47,577 bases of DNA from an uncultured bacterium. Its GTDB lineage: Bacteria; Bacillota; Clostridia; Lachnospirales; Lachnospiraceae. The DNA lies in contig CAJMNR010000031.1 of NCBI GenBank assembly GCA_905214875.1, forward strand, positions 1 to 47,577. The letters run 5' to 3'. Shown here piece by piece: positions 40,240-47,577 of the stretch (the first letter of the stretch is position 1; each line of letters opens with the position of its first letter). The translations under genes were made by a program, and so were the position numbers. The notes beneath the pieces were generated by a model. It ran no database searches. It was not told where the DNA came from and was given only the letters and a program-made list of their open reading frames with translations.

Positions 40240-41376
40240 CTACGATAACCGTTCGAAGAAGTCATGATATCCAAAGGTTTTTACAATTTTGTTTACCCCT
40301 TCTTTTGTATGGATTGCAATGGCTGGAAGGGGCATTCCGTTAAATGTATTATTTTTTACCATGGAGTAAAGGGCCATATCAGTAAAAATAACCGTATCTC
40401 CAATGGAAAGAGGTTGTTCAAATCCGTAGTCTCCAATAATATCACCGGCAAGGCACGTAGGTCCTGCAAAACGATACGTATAAGGAGAAGATGTGGTCTT
40501 AGGGTCACTGGCACCAATCACTTCTGGGCGATAAGGCATTTCCAGTACATCTGGCATATGGCAAGCGGCAGAAGTGTCAAGAATTGCGGTCGTAATATCA
40601 TTTTTAACAAGTTCAAGAACTTTTGCTACAAGAAAGCCAGCCTGATACACAACGGCTTCCCCAGGCTCTAAGTAAATGTCCACATCATAGGTTTCCTTTA
40701 GGTGAAGGATCACAGAGACTAAACGGTCGATATCGTAGTCATCTCTTGTGATGTGGTGTCCACCGCCAAGATTGATCCATTTTACCTTGCTAAGATAAGG
40801 GCCGAACTTTTTTTCTAAAGCAACAACAGTTTCTTCTAAGGCATCTGAGTTTTGCTCACAAAGCGTATGCATATGGAAACCATCGATGCCTTCTAGGTGA
40901 CTAAAGTCAAATGCACTTTTGGTAACGCCAAGTCTTGATCCTTTCGCACAAGGATCATAAATACCATGGTCTTGTGTACTGCATTCAGGATTTAGACGAA
41001 GTCCGCATTCACGGCCTTTCTCATGAACAAGTGGAGCAAAGCGTTCATATTGAGAAATCGAATTGAAAATAATATGGTCGCAGTAGGAAAGGATTTCCTC
41101 CATTTCCTCTTCCTTATAAGCAGGAGAGAAGATATGAGTTTCCTTACCGAATTTTTCAAAGCCAAGTCGGGCTTCGTAAAGCCCGCTTGCAGTCGTGCCA
41201 CAAAGGGCACTACTAATTTGAGGATACATGGAAAACATGGAGAATGCCTTTTGGGCAAGCAGGATTTTACAACCAGTTCGGTCCATGACCTCTTTTAAAA
41301 TCATCAAGTTCTTTTCTACCAATGCTTCATCTACTACATAGGCTGGCGTTGGTAAGTCTTTTACGTACTTATTCAT
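40240..41376 (-). CDS. nspC: Carboxynorspermidine/carboxyspermidine decarboxylase
   Basis: 378 residues of the alanine-racemase-fold PLP decarboxylases. PLP Lys43 lies in LLAQKAFSMFSMYP, the Gly-rich phosphate loop in WINLGGGHHITRDDY, and later blocks are YLEPGEAVVYQAG, TSAACHMPDVLEMPYRPE and GPTCLAGDIIGDY with the catalytic Cys. It decarboxylates carboxyspermidine to spermidine, the last step of the CASDH/CASDC route. It is the last gene of the six-gene operon, 4 nt after the dehydrogenase gene, before the terminator. Confidence 0.95.
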   Translation of the reverse strand: MNKYVKDLPTPAYVVDEALVEKNLMILKEVMDRTGCKILLAQKAFSMFSMYPQISSALCGTTASGLYEARLGFEKFGKETHIFSPAYKEEEMEEILSYCDHIIFNSISQYERFAPLVHEKGRECGLRLNPECSTQDHGIYDPCAKGSRLGVTKSAFDFSHLEGIDGFHMHTLCEQNSDALEETVVALEKKFGPYLSKVKWINLGGGHHITRDDYDIDRLVSVILHLKETYDVDIYLEPGEAVVYQAGFLVAKVLELVKNDITTAILDTSAACHMPDVLEMPYRPEVIGASDPKTTSSPYTYRFAGPTCLAGDIIGDYGFEQPLSIGDTVIFTDMALYSMVKNNTFNGMPLPAIAIHTKEGVNKIVKTFGYHDFFERLS

Positions 41377-41380
41377 AGGA

Positions 41381-42583
41381 TTACTCCACCATGTCAGGGT
41401 TGAAGCTTTCTTTCCAAGGAAGGCCCCATTTGTTTAACGCATCCATAAATGGATCTGGATCAAATTCTTCGATGTTATAAACACCTTTCTTATCCCATGT
41501 CTTCGTCATTAACATCATGGCACCGATCATAGCTGGAACGCCTGTTGTATAAGAGACAGCTTGAGATTCTACTTCTTTATAGCATTCTTGATGGTCACAT
41601 ACGTTGTAAAGGTAGTAAGTCTTGTCCTTACCATCTTTCTTTCCTTTAAAGATACAGCCGATGTTTGTTTTACCTACTGTTCTAGGTCCAAGAGAAGCAG
41701 GATCAGGAAGGACAGCCTTTAAGAACTGTAAAGGAACGATTTGCTTGCCTTCGTATTCGATTGGCTCGATAGAAGTCATGCCTACGTTTTCAAGACATTT
41801 TAAATGTGTTAAGTAGCTTTGACCAAATGTCATAAAGAAACGGATACGCTTGATTCCAGGTATGTTAAGAGCAAGGGATTCAAGCTCTTCGTGATGAAGA
41901 AGGTACATGTCTTTTTCACCGATTTCTGGGAAGTTGTAGACACGCTTGATTTCCATAGGTTTTGTTTCTACGAACTTTCCATCCTCCCAGTAGCTTCCGT
42001 TAGCACTTACTTCACGGATATTGATTTCAGGGTTGAAGTTTGTAGCAAATGGATAGCCATGGTCTCCGGCATTGCAGTCTAGGATGTCGATATAGTTAAT
42101 TTCATCAAATTCATGTTTTAATGCGTAAGCACTGAATACACCTGTAACACCAGGGTCAAAACCACTTCCTAAAAGAGCAGTGATTCCAGCTTCTTCAAAG
42201 CGTTTTTTGTAAGCCCACTGCCAGCTGTATTCGAATTTTGCAGTATCTTCAGGCTCGTAGTTTGCAGTATCAACATAGTTTGTCTTTGTTGCAAGGCAGG
42301 CATCCATAATCGTAAGATCCTGATAAGGAAGAGCTAAGTTTAACACAACGTCAGGTTTAAAGTCGTTGATTAAAGCCACTAATTCATCTACATGGTCTGC
42401 ATTTACTTGTGCAGTAGAAATCTTAGTAGCAGTTGTATTCTTAAGTTTCTCTTTTAAGGCATCGCACTTACTCTTTGTACGGCTCGCAATCATAATTTCA
42501 GTAAACACTTCGCTGTTCTGGCAGCATTTGTGGATGGCAACGCTAGCAACGCCTCCACAACCAATAATAAGGGCTTTTCCCAT
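41381..42583 (-). CDS. Carboxynorspermidine/carboxyspermidine dehydrogenase (saccharopine dehydrogenase family)
   Basis: 400 residues. The N-terminal NAD(P) fold starts ALIIGCGGVASVAIHKCC, followed by ASRTKSKCDALKEKL and VVLNLALPYQDLTIMDACL; the catalytic domain includes GSGFDPGVTGVFSAYA and LDCNAGDHGYPFATNFNPE. With NspC next door it fits CASDH, which condenses putrescine with aspartate semialdehyde and reduces it to carboxyspermidine; a lysine-pathway saccharopine enzyme is less likely. AGGAGG precedes the ATG. Confidence 0.93.
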   Translation of the reverse strand: MGKALIIGCGGVASVAIHKCCQNSEVFTEIMIASRTKSKCDALKEKLKNTTATKISTAQVNADHVDELVALINDFKPDVVLNLALPYQDLTIMDACLATKTNYVDTANYEPEDTAKFEYSWQWAYKKRFEEAGITALLGSGFDPGVTGVFSAYALKHEFDEINYIDILDCNAGDHGYPFATNFNPEINIREVSANGSYWEDGKFVETKPMEIKRVYNFPEIGEKDMYLLHHEELESLALNIPGIKRIRFFMTFGQSYLTHLKCLENVGMTSIEPIEYEGKQIVPLQFLKAVLPDPASLGPRTVGKTNIGCIFKGKKDGKDKTYYLYNVCDHQECYKEVESQAVSYTTGVPAMIGAMMLMTKTWDKKGVYNIEEFDPDPFMDALNKWGLPWKESFNPDMVE

Positions 42584-42618
42584 TTTCGTATCCTCCTAAG
42601 ATTATAGTTTAAAATAAT

Positions 42619-43482
42619 TTATTTACTAAGTGATAACAAGAATTCTCGTAACACTTTACAAGCAACAGCAGTAGATGCCCCGGAGGCATCTAACATAGGT
42701 GAAAGTTCATTGACGTCACAGCCGACGATATTTAACTTGGAAACTTTTAAGATGGCATGGAGCAGTTCCATAAAGGTAACGCCGCCAGCTTCCGGTGTTC
42801 CCGTTCCCGGAAATACAGAAGGGTCTAACACATCTAAGTCGATGGTAAAATACACAGGTTTTCCTTCTAAGGATTTAATCGTATCCTCAAGTCCTTCAAA
42901 GGAAAAAGGATGTAAATTAGTGTGGGACTTTGCCCATGTAAATTCTTCTCTTAATCCGGATCGAATGCCGAACTGATGAATCTTTCCATCGCCAATCAAA
43001 TCCCAGATTCTTCGGATAACGGAAGCATGAGAAAGTTCGACACCAAGGTATTCCTCGCGAAGGTCGGTATGTGCATCAAAATGAATCACATGCACGTCAG
43101 GGTATTCTTTTAAAACAGAACGGAAATTTCCTAATGTAACAAGATGCTCCCCGCCAATCATAAGTGGAATTTTTTTATCAGACACGATTTTGTCTGAGAA
43201 CTCTTCAATCTGGGAGAGGGCGATTTCGCTGCTTCCAAAGCAAAGTTCTAGGTCGCCACCATCGAAATAGCAGTAGTCGTCCATATCTTTATCCTGATAA
43301 GGGCTGTATGTTTCCAAGCCATAAGACTCTGCACGCATGGTACGGCTTGCAAATCTTGTACCTGGTCGGAAAGAGGTTGTGGAGTCAAAAGGCGCTCCGA
43401 ATACGACAATCTTAGATTCCTCGTATTCATTTTCACAGCCGAGAAATGTCTCCACATTTCTTTGTAATTTATTTTTCAACAT
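42619..43482 (-). CDS. speB: Agmatinase
   Basis: 287 residues of the arginase/ureohydrolase family, with manganese ligands in GGEHLVTLG, VIHFDAHTDLREEY and FTIDLDVLDPSVFPGTGTPE. It splits agmatine, made by the SpeA-type decarboxylase upstream, into putrescine and urea. The gene overlaps the speE end by 14 nt, so the two are coupled. Confidence 0.95.
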   Translation of the reverse strand: MLKNKLQRNVETFLGCENEYEESKIVVFGAPFDSTTSFRPGTRFASRTMRAESYGLETYSPYQDKDMDDYCYFDGGDLELCFGSSEIALSQIEEFSDKIVSDKKIPLMIGGEHLVTLGNFRSVLKEYPDVHVIHFDAHTDLREEYLGVELSHASVIRRIWDLIGDGKIHQFGIRSGLREEFTWAKSHTNLHPFSFEGLEDTIKSLEGKPVYFTIDLDVLDPSVFPGTGTPEAGGVTFMELLHAILKVSKLNIVGCDVNELSPMLDASGASTAVACKVLREFLLSLSK

Positions 43483-44323
43483 CTTCTAATAACTCCTCTA
43501 CATAGTTTGGAAGTGCAAAGGCACCTTTGTGAAGTTGACTATTATAATATTTTGTCTTAATGCCAAGAGATTTCCAACGTGCCACGTCTTGGTCGTTTAA
43601 TGGATGGTATTTCTTTGAGGCAAATCCAAACAGCCAATGGCCGGAAGGATAGGTCGGAATATGTGCCTGATATACCATGCTGATTGGAAACGATTCAATA
43701 ATGCGTTTGTGGGCACGCTGCATTGCAATGGCATCTTCTTGATAGAAAGGACTTTCATGCTGGTTGACCATGATGCCATCCAAAGTCAAGGCCTTATAGC
43801 AGTTGCCGTAAAATTCTTTTGTGAAGAGTCCTTCACCAGGGCCAAATGGGTCCGTGGAGTCTACAATGATTAAGTCATATTCGTTATGTTTTCTTCGTAC
43901 AAATTTTAAACCATCCTGGTATGTGATATGTACTCTTGGATCTGTGAAGGAACAGGCAGTCTGAGGAAGGTATTCTTTGCAAACTTCGACTACCAGTTCA
44001 TCGATTTCCACAAGGTCGATATGTTCAATCGTTTCATAACGGGTAAGTTCGCGAACGACACCACCATCACCTGCACCAATGACAAGTACTTTCTTTACAT
44101 TTGGATGAACGGCCATTGGAACGTGTACAATCATTTCATGATAGATGAATTCGTCCTTTTCTGTTAACATCATATAACCGTCTAATGTTAAGAAACGTCC
44201 AAATTCCGGAGAATCAAAGATGTCGATTCGTTGGAATTCGCTCTGTTTCGAATAGAGCTGTTTATCCACCCGTATCGAGAATTTTACATCTTTCGTATGT
44301 TTTTCAGTAAACCAAAGTTGCAT
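43469..44323 (-). CDS. speE: Spermidine synthase (aminopropyltransferase)
   Basis: 284 residues: an N-terminal beta-strand tetramer part, then a Rossmann core with VLVIGAGDGGVVREL (decarboxylated-SAM site), DLVEIDELVVEVCK and the catalytic Asp loop IIVDSTDPFGPGEGLF. It transfers aminopropyl from decarboxylated SAM to putrescine. The start overlaps the stop of the decarboxylase gene (TAATG). An aminopropyltransferase with another diamine preference cannot be excluded. Confidence 0.95.
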   Translation of the reverse strand: MQLWFTEKHTKDVKFSIRVDKQLYSKQSEFQRIDIFDSPEFGRFLTLDGYMMLTEKDEFIYHEMIVHVPMAVHPNVKKVLVIGAGDGGVVRELTRYETIEHIDLVEIDELVVEVCKEYLPQTACSFTDPRVHITYQDGLKFVRRKHNEYDLIIVDSTDPFGPGEGLFTKEFYGNCYKALTLDGIMVNQHESPFYQEDAIAMQRAHKRIIESFPISMVYQAHIPTYPSGHWLFGFASKKYHPLNDQDVARWKSLGIKTKYYNSQLHKGAFALPNYVEELLEDVEK

Positions 44324-45777
44324 TACATGTCCTCCTTTATGATATTGATATATTCAATGTTCATATCCTCTGGACCGGTTAAGGAACAGCCCTTTTCCTT
44401 GGCATAGGCGATATAAGTTAAGATGTCTTTTGTGATCATTTCGCCAGGAGCAAGGATAGGAATTCCAGGAGGATAACACATGACAAATTCCGCGCATACA
44501 TGGCCGGCACACTCTTCGATCGGAACAAGAGCCTTCTCGGCATAAAATGCATGTTGAGGGGAACAAATCACGGTCGGATTGATATATTCATGGGTATATA
44601 AGTTTGACTTTTCTTTCTTAAACCGTCTTCTAATTTCCGAAAGGGCACTTACTAAGCGTTCCAAATCACGAGGACGGTCACCAACGCTGATATACGCTAG
44701 AATATTGCCGAGATCGCCAAATTCAATCTGGATATCATACTCGTCACGTAATAAGTCATAGACTTCGATTCCGGCAAGGCCAATTGGAAGTGTATTGATG
44801 GAAAGTTTCGTATGGTCAAAATCATATACGGAATCACCGTTAATTAATTCTTTGGAATAGGCATAGTAGTCACCAATCTCATTGATTTCCTGTCTTGCAT
44901 ATTCGGCAAGCTCGGTTACTTTATGGAAGACTTCCTTTCCATGAAGGGCGAGATTCTTTCTGGAGATATCAAGGCTGGACATTAATAAGTAGGAGCCGCT
45001 CGTTGTCTGAGTCAGGTTAATGATCTGTCTTACGTAGCCGGGATTTACGTTTTTACCAGTAAGCAAGAACGAACTTTGTGTCAGGGAACCTCCAGATTTA
45101 TGCATGCTGACAGAGGCCATATCGGCACAGGCAGCCATTGCAGTAATTGGCATGTTGTCGCCAAAGTAAAAATGGGTACCATGTGCTTCATCAACAAGAA
45201 CGAGCATGCCGTTGGCATGCGCTAGTTCTACTATGGCAGTAAGGTTTGAGCAAATGCCATAGTAAGTTGGATTATTAACGAAAATGGCCTTTGCATCAGG
45301 GTGATTCTTTATTGCGTCCTTTACATCAGAAACTGACATTCCAAGTGCAATTCCTAGTTCAGGATTTGTTTGTGGATTTATGTAAACAGGGATGGCACCG
45401 TTTAACACAATGGCATTGATTACACTGCGGTGTACGTTACGTGGAAGGATAATCTTATCGCCTCTCTTAGTCGCAGTTAGTACCATGGCTTGAACAGCGG
45501 AAGTAGTACCGCCAACCATGAAAAATGCATGAGCAGCACCGAAGGCATCAGCTGCCAGGTTTTCTGCTTCAGCAATTACGGATACCGGATGACAAAGGTT
45601 ATCAAGAGGCTTCATGGAGTTTACATCAACCGTCATGCAGTCTTTTCCTAAGAAATCGGTAAGTTCAGGATTCCCCTTGCCATGTTTATGCCCCGGTACA
45701 TCGAAGGGAACGACGCGCATATGCTTAAAACGTTCCAGTGCCTCTTTGATCGGGGCTTTATTTTGGTCTAAATTCAA
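44323..45777 (-). CDS. speA: Biosynthetic arginine decarboxylase (fold-I Orn/Lys/Arg decarboxylase)
   Basis: 484 residues, the length of the short Bacillus SpeA type. PLP Lys227 lies in ASVSMHKSGGSLTQSS, with LVDEAHGTHFYF (the Asp that holds the PLP nitrogen) before it and VPFDVPGHKHGKG at the start. The large decarboxylases have extra domains; this one lacks them. With speB next to it, arginine is the likely substrate, giving agmatine; lysine or ornithine remain possible from the sequence alone. GGAGGAAAAAG precedes the ATG. Confidence 0.92.
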   Translation of the reverse strand: MNLDQNKAPIKEALERFKHMRVVPFDVPGHKHGKGNPELTDFLGKDCMTVDVNSMKPLDNLCHPVSVIAEAENLAADAFGAAHAFFMVGGTTSAVQAMVLTATKRGDKIILPRNVHRSVINAIVLNGAIPVYINPQTNPELGIALGMSVSDVKDAIKNHPDAKAIFVNNPTYYGICSNLTAIVELAHANGMLVLVDEAHGTHFYFGDNMPITAMAACADMASVSMHKSGGSLTQSSFLLTGKNVNPGYVRQIINLTQTTSGSYLLMSSLDISRKNLALHGKEVFHKVTELAEYARQEINEIGDYYAYSKELINGDSVYDFDHTKLSINTLPIGLAGIEVYDLLRDEYDIQIEFGDLGNILAYISVGDRPRDLERLVSALSEIRRRFKKEKSNLYTHEYINPTVICSPQHAFYAEKALVPIEECAGHVCAEFVMCYPPGIPILAPGEMITKDILTYIAYAKEKGCSLTGPEDMNIEYINIIKEDM

Positions 45778-45789
45778 TTCTTTTTCCTC

Positions 45790-46551
45790 CTAGTAAATAT
45801 TACTGCCAGAGTAGATTTCAATCATCTCACGTCGCAGGTTGTTTTCGATTTCCAAACGAACGGCTGGAGGCAGTTCAAAGATATCCATGTTAAATAAATA
45901 ATTTTTTAAATCAATTTCCTTTACCATAAGTTTTGTATGAAATAAGTTACATTGGTACATGTTCATATCCATGGCATTATAACGTTTTAAAATATCCTTA
46001 CTAATATATTCTTGTATGGACGTAATTTTGTGGTCCATAAATAATTTCTTTCCACTGACGTCTCTTGTGAATCCACGGACACGGTAGTCCATTGTGATGA
46101 TATCGGAATCAAAGCTCCCAATCAAATAGTCAAGGGTAGAAAGGGGAGTGATTTCTCCACAGGTTGCAACATCGATATCGACACGAAAAGTTGCAAGAAA
46201 CGTTTCAGGATGATATTCAGGATAGGTATGAACGGTCACATGGCTCTTGTCAAGATGGGCAACGACAGTATCCGTATTACCTGGAAGCATGGAGCCTTCT
46301 GCAATCAGAAAGGTCACGCTTGCACCTTGTGGATCATAATCTTGTTTGGATATGTTGAGAACATGGGCACCTATCATTTCGGTAAGTCTGTACATGATCT
46401 GTGTCAGGCGTTCTGAATTATATTGTTCATCGATATAAGCGATATAATCCAGTTGTTCCTGCCTCGTTTTGGCATAACAGACATCATAAATATTAAAGCT
46501 AAGAGATTTTGTCAAATTATTAAAGCCATAGAGTTTTAATTTGTCTTCCAT
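45790..46551 (-). CDS. speD: S-adenosylmethionine decarboxylase proenzyme (E. coli-type)
   Basis: About 253 residues from ATG 46551 (MEDKLKLYGFNNL), close to the 264 of E. coli SpeD and much longer than the small Bacillus-type SpeH. The self-cleavage site is Lys102-Ser103 in VAHLDKSHVTVHTYPEYHPE; Ser103 becomes the pyruvoyl cofactor. Further blocks are DIDVATCGEITPLSTLDYLI and DYRVRGFTRDVSG. I chose this start because AAAGGAG lies 8 nt before it; the frame is open up to 46662, but that extension runs through a terminator hairpin. It supplies aminopropyl donor to SpeE and opens the operon. Confidence 0.94.
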   Translation of the reverse strand: MEDKLKLYGFNNLTKSLSFNIYDVCYAKTRQEQLDYIAYIDEQYNSERLTQIMYRLTEMIGAHVLNISKQDYDPQGASVTFLIAEGSMLPGNTDTVVAHLDKSHVTVHTYPEYHPETFLATFRVDIDVATCGEITPLSTLDYLIGSFDSDIITMDYRVRGFTRDVSGKKLFMDHKITSIQEYISKDILKRYNAMDMNMYQCNLFHTKLMVKEIDLKNYLFNMDIFELPPAVRLEIENNLRREMIEIYSGSNIY

Positions 46552-46629
46552 GATCATGACTCCTTTAATATTGGATTCCTTTAAAACTTTATTTGTCCCA
46601 GGAAATATAGGAAACTGGTTTCTGGGCAT

Positions 46630-46665
46630 AAAAAAAGCGATAGGTGGAGTGTATATCCACATATC
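46630..46665 (-). terminator. Terminator/attenuator in front of speD
   Basis: On the minus strand a 10-bp stem with one mismatch (GATATGTGGA / TCCACCTATC, 46665-46656 with 46648-46639), a 7-nt loop and GC followed by seven U (46636-46630). It lies about 79 nt before the speD ATG, so it either ends a separate RNA or attenuates the operon. Confidence 0.8.
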
Positions 46666-47010
46666 ACTTGTTTACGCACTTATATTATATTGGCATAAAA
46701 AAAAGAGATAGCATACCAATATCTTAAGCGCAGTTAGAGTCTATATAGCAAAGAATTACTTTTAATACTCTTATTGATTGTTTCACAAGTGATAGTGCTT
46801 AGGGCACACCATTTTACGGTTGTAAGTAACCAACTTATAAAATTTGAGCAGTTAGCTCAATCAATAAGGCAACAAAGTTGCCAATCGGCATTTGACCTGG
46901 CTGTCCGTATGGCCGTTATCTGATAAAGTCGAAGACTTTAAAAAATGGTCAAAAATTCATTGCTGGTAAACTGTAACAAATTTACCAAGATAAGGTTTGA
47001 ACCTCATATA
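46666..47010 (-). ncRNA. Candidate structured RNA: leader of the polyamine operon or free-standing small RNA
   Basis: About 345 nt with no supported reading frame lie between a minus-strand promoter (47017-47044) and the terminator 46630-46665. Inverted repeats are dense: TGGTAAA/TTTACCA (46964-46970 with 46981-46987), TAAAGTC/GACTTTA (46924-46930 with 46934-46940), GGCAAC/GTTGCC (46868-46873 with 46877-46882), TTGAGC/GCTCAA (46844-46849 with 46855-46860), and a long-range 7-bp helix TTTGACC/GGTCAAA (46891-46897 with 46947-46953) that encloses one of them. Near the 3' end an AGATA/TATCT hairpin with U8 competes with ATTGGTAT/ATGCCAAT (46713-46720 with 46689-46696). I could not match it to tmRNA, RNase P, SRP, 6S or a known riboswitch. 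Confidence 0.5.
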
Positions 47011-47016
47011 GTATAT

Positions 47017-47044
47017 ATTATATGCCGGTGTGCAAAATATGCAA
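47017..47044 (-). promoter_or_regulatory. Minus-strand promoter for the structured RNA / polyamine operon
   Basis: Minus strand TTGCAT (47044-47039), a 16-nt spacer and a perfect TATAAT (47022-47017). A second pair, TTGCAC (47035-47030) with TACTAT about 16 nt on, overlaps it. No better promoter is seen closer to speD. Confidence 0.6.
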
Positions 47045-47150
47045 CAATTTTTTTGAAAAATTTTGTTTTGTAACAAAGTCACAGAAAAAATAGAAAAAAT
47101 GGTTATACTAATATTATAACTAAAAAAATGACAGATAAGGAGTGGTGACC

Positions 47151-47462
47151 ATGTCAGCATTACACATAACAAAGGACAATTTTGAAGCAGAGGTATTACA
47201 GGCAGATCAACCTGTTTTAGTAGATTTCTGGGCAGAATGGTGCGGCCCATGTAAGATGTTACTTCCAGTAATTGAGGAATTAGCAAATGAAGTTACAAAT
47301 GCAAAGATTTGTAAAGTAAATGTGGATGAACATCCAGAAATTGCGCAAAGATATAAAGTAATGACAATTCCAACTCTAATCGTATTCAAAGATGGAAAAG
47401 AAGTGCAAACATCAATCGGAGTTAAGCCAAAAGAAGAAATTCTTAAGATGTTAAACGTATAG
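47151..47462 (+). CDS. trxA: Thioredoxin
   Basis: 103 residues, the standard length. The redox site is WAEWCGPCKM, the cis-Pro loop VMTIPTLIVFKDGK is present, and it closes with GVKPKEEILKML. It reduces protein disulfides in the cytosol. I start at ATG 47151 (MSALHITKDNF), 8 nt after AAGGAG; the upstream GTG codons are too near the ribosome site. It is divergent from the structured RNA/speD. Confidence 0.97.
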   Translation: MSALHITKDNFEAEVLQADQPVLVDFWAEWCGPCKMLLPVIEELANEVTNAKICKVNVDEHPEIAQRYKVMTIPTLIVFKDGKEVQTSIGVKPKEEILKMLNV

Positions 47463-47497
47463 AAAAAAAACGGTGTGATCGTCAGGTCACACCGTTT
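47462..47497. terminator. Terminator to the right of trxA, with U-run on the minus strand
   Basis: A perfect 11-bp stem AAACGGTGTGA / TCACACCGTTT (47468-47478 with 47487-47497) and an 8-nt loop. The eight-base T-run is on the minus strand, so it mainly stops a leftward gene beyond the window; trxA may also use it. A minus-strand frame ending GAPIITFSTG with TGA at 47541-47543 could be that gene's tail. Confidence 0.75.
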
Positions 47498-47498
47498 A

Positions 47499-47577
47499 GC
47501 TTGTCGACAAAGTCGACAAGCGTTGGATGAAATCAGGATTTCATCCAGTGCTGAAGGTGATGATTGGTGCACCTTCG
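47499..47577. repeat. Cluster of three consecutive inverted repeats at the window edge
   Basis: Dyad 1: GCTTGTCGAC-aaa-GTCGACAAGC (47499-47521). Dyad 2: GGATGAAATC-ag-GATTTCATCC (47525-47546), which can gain an outer T-A pair. Dyad 3: GAAGGTG / CACCTTC around a 10-nt loop (47553-47576). Together with the adjoining terminator this is four hairpins in about 110 bases. Confidence 0.65.

Noticed and set aside
46552..46662. Extension of speD to a start at 46662 (37 extra residues)
   Set aside because: It runs through a terminator hairpin with a seven-U tail, has no ribosome site, and adds residues that E. coli-type SpeD does not have; ATG 46551 has AAAGGAG at good spacing.
46666..47010. tmRNA, RNase P RNA or 6S RNA for the structured region before speD
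   Set aside because: No tRNA-like ends or tag-peptide frame, no RNase P core (GAAAGUCCG-type) sequence, and no single long 6S-type rod were found on either strand.
1..47577. CRISPR arrays, insertion sequences, tRNA or rRNA genes
   Set aside because: No regularly spaced identical repeats, no transposase-like frames with inverted ends, and no tRNA cloverleaf or rRNA signature were seen on either strand.

Overview
The window is an AT-rich stretch of Gram-positive chromosome, most likely from a gut- or plant-fibre-degrading Lachnospiraceae (Clostridia). The evidence is strong AGGAGG-type ribosome sites, many TTGACA/TATAAT promoters, a family-typical DUF4317 protein, a DUF1002 protein, a CD3324-type small protein, secreted pectin and xylan enzymes, and a sigma-28 (SigD) chemotaxis promoter. 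The species is not determined; a pectin-using Lachnospira-like organism would fit, but that is inference. No rRNA, tRNA, insertion sequence, prophage or CRISPR array was seen.

Layout. (1) 1-4.1 kb: the tail of an unknown gene, then a leftward peptide-signalling locus (DUF5317 membrane protein, AgrC-sensor-like membrane protein without a kinase, AgrB, and an AgrD of 42 residues) followed by a GGDEF/HD-GYP cyclic-di-GMP protein. (2) 4.2-14 kb: endonuclease III, a LPG-synthase/flippase-like membrane protein, a LytTR-DUF3021-ABC exporter operon, a metallophosphoesterase, DUF4317, lrgAB, a prolyl-tRNA editing protein and a membrane-anchored GH25 lysozyme. (3) 14-24.4 kb: a SigD-driven methyl-accepting protein, an APH-fold kinase, a CcmF-like membrane protein that has lost heme-handling residues, a huge secreted GH28 pectinase with several FN3 modules, and small or secreted proteins. 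(4) 24.4-33.6 kb: a dicarboxylate-type symporter, a DUF2975/XRE/lipoprotein operon under a promoter with twin operators, a GH43 xylosidase/arabinosidase, a Smr protein, a glycogen-debranching-type enzyme and a broken nucleotidyltransferase-like gene. (5) 33.7-37.8 kb: a complete fructose PTS operon fruR-fruK-fruA-HPr with a helically phased operator array. (6) 38-40.2 kb: a methyltransferase, small proteins, GNAT and cytidine deaminase. (7) 40.2-47 kb: a leftward six-gene polyamine operon (speD-speA-speE-speB-CASDH-CASDC) carrying both known bacterial spermidine routes, preceded by about 380 nt of structured non-coding sequence ending in a terminator. (8) Thioredoxin and a cluster of hairpins at the right edge.

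The most promising leads are the kinase-less agr-like locus next to a c-di-GMP enzyme, the structured RNA/attenuator in front of the dual-route polyamine operon, the degenerate CcmF paralogue, and two repeat-based operator architectures (fruR and DUF2975/XRE). Several genes look decayed: a lipoprotein with an in-frame amber codon, the nucleotidyltransferase relic and a short GNAT. All calls come from reading the sequence; no database search was possible.
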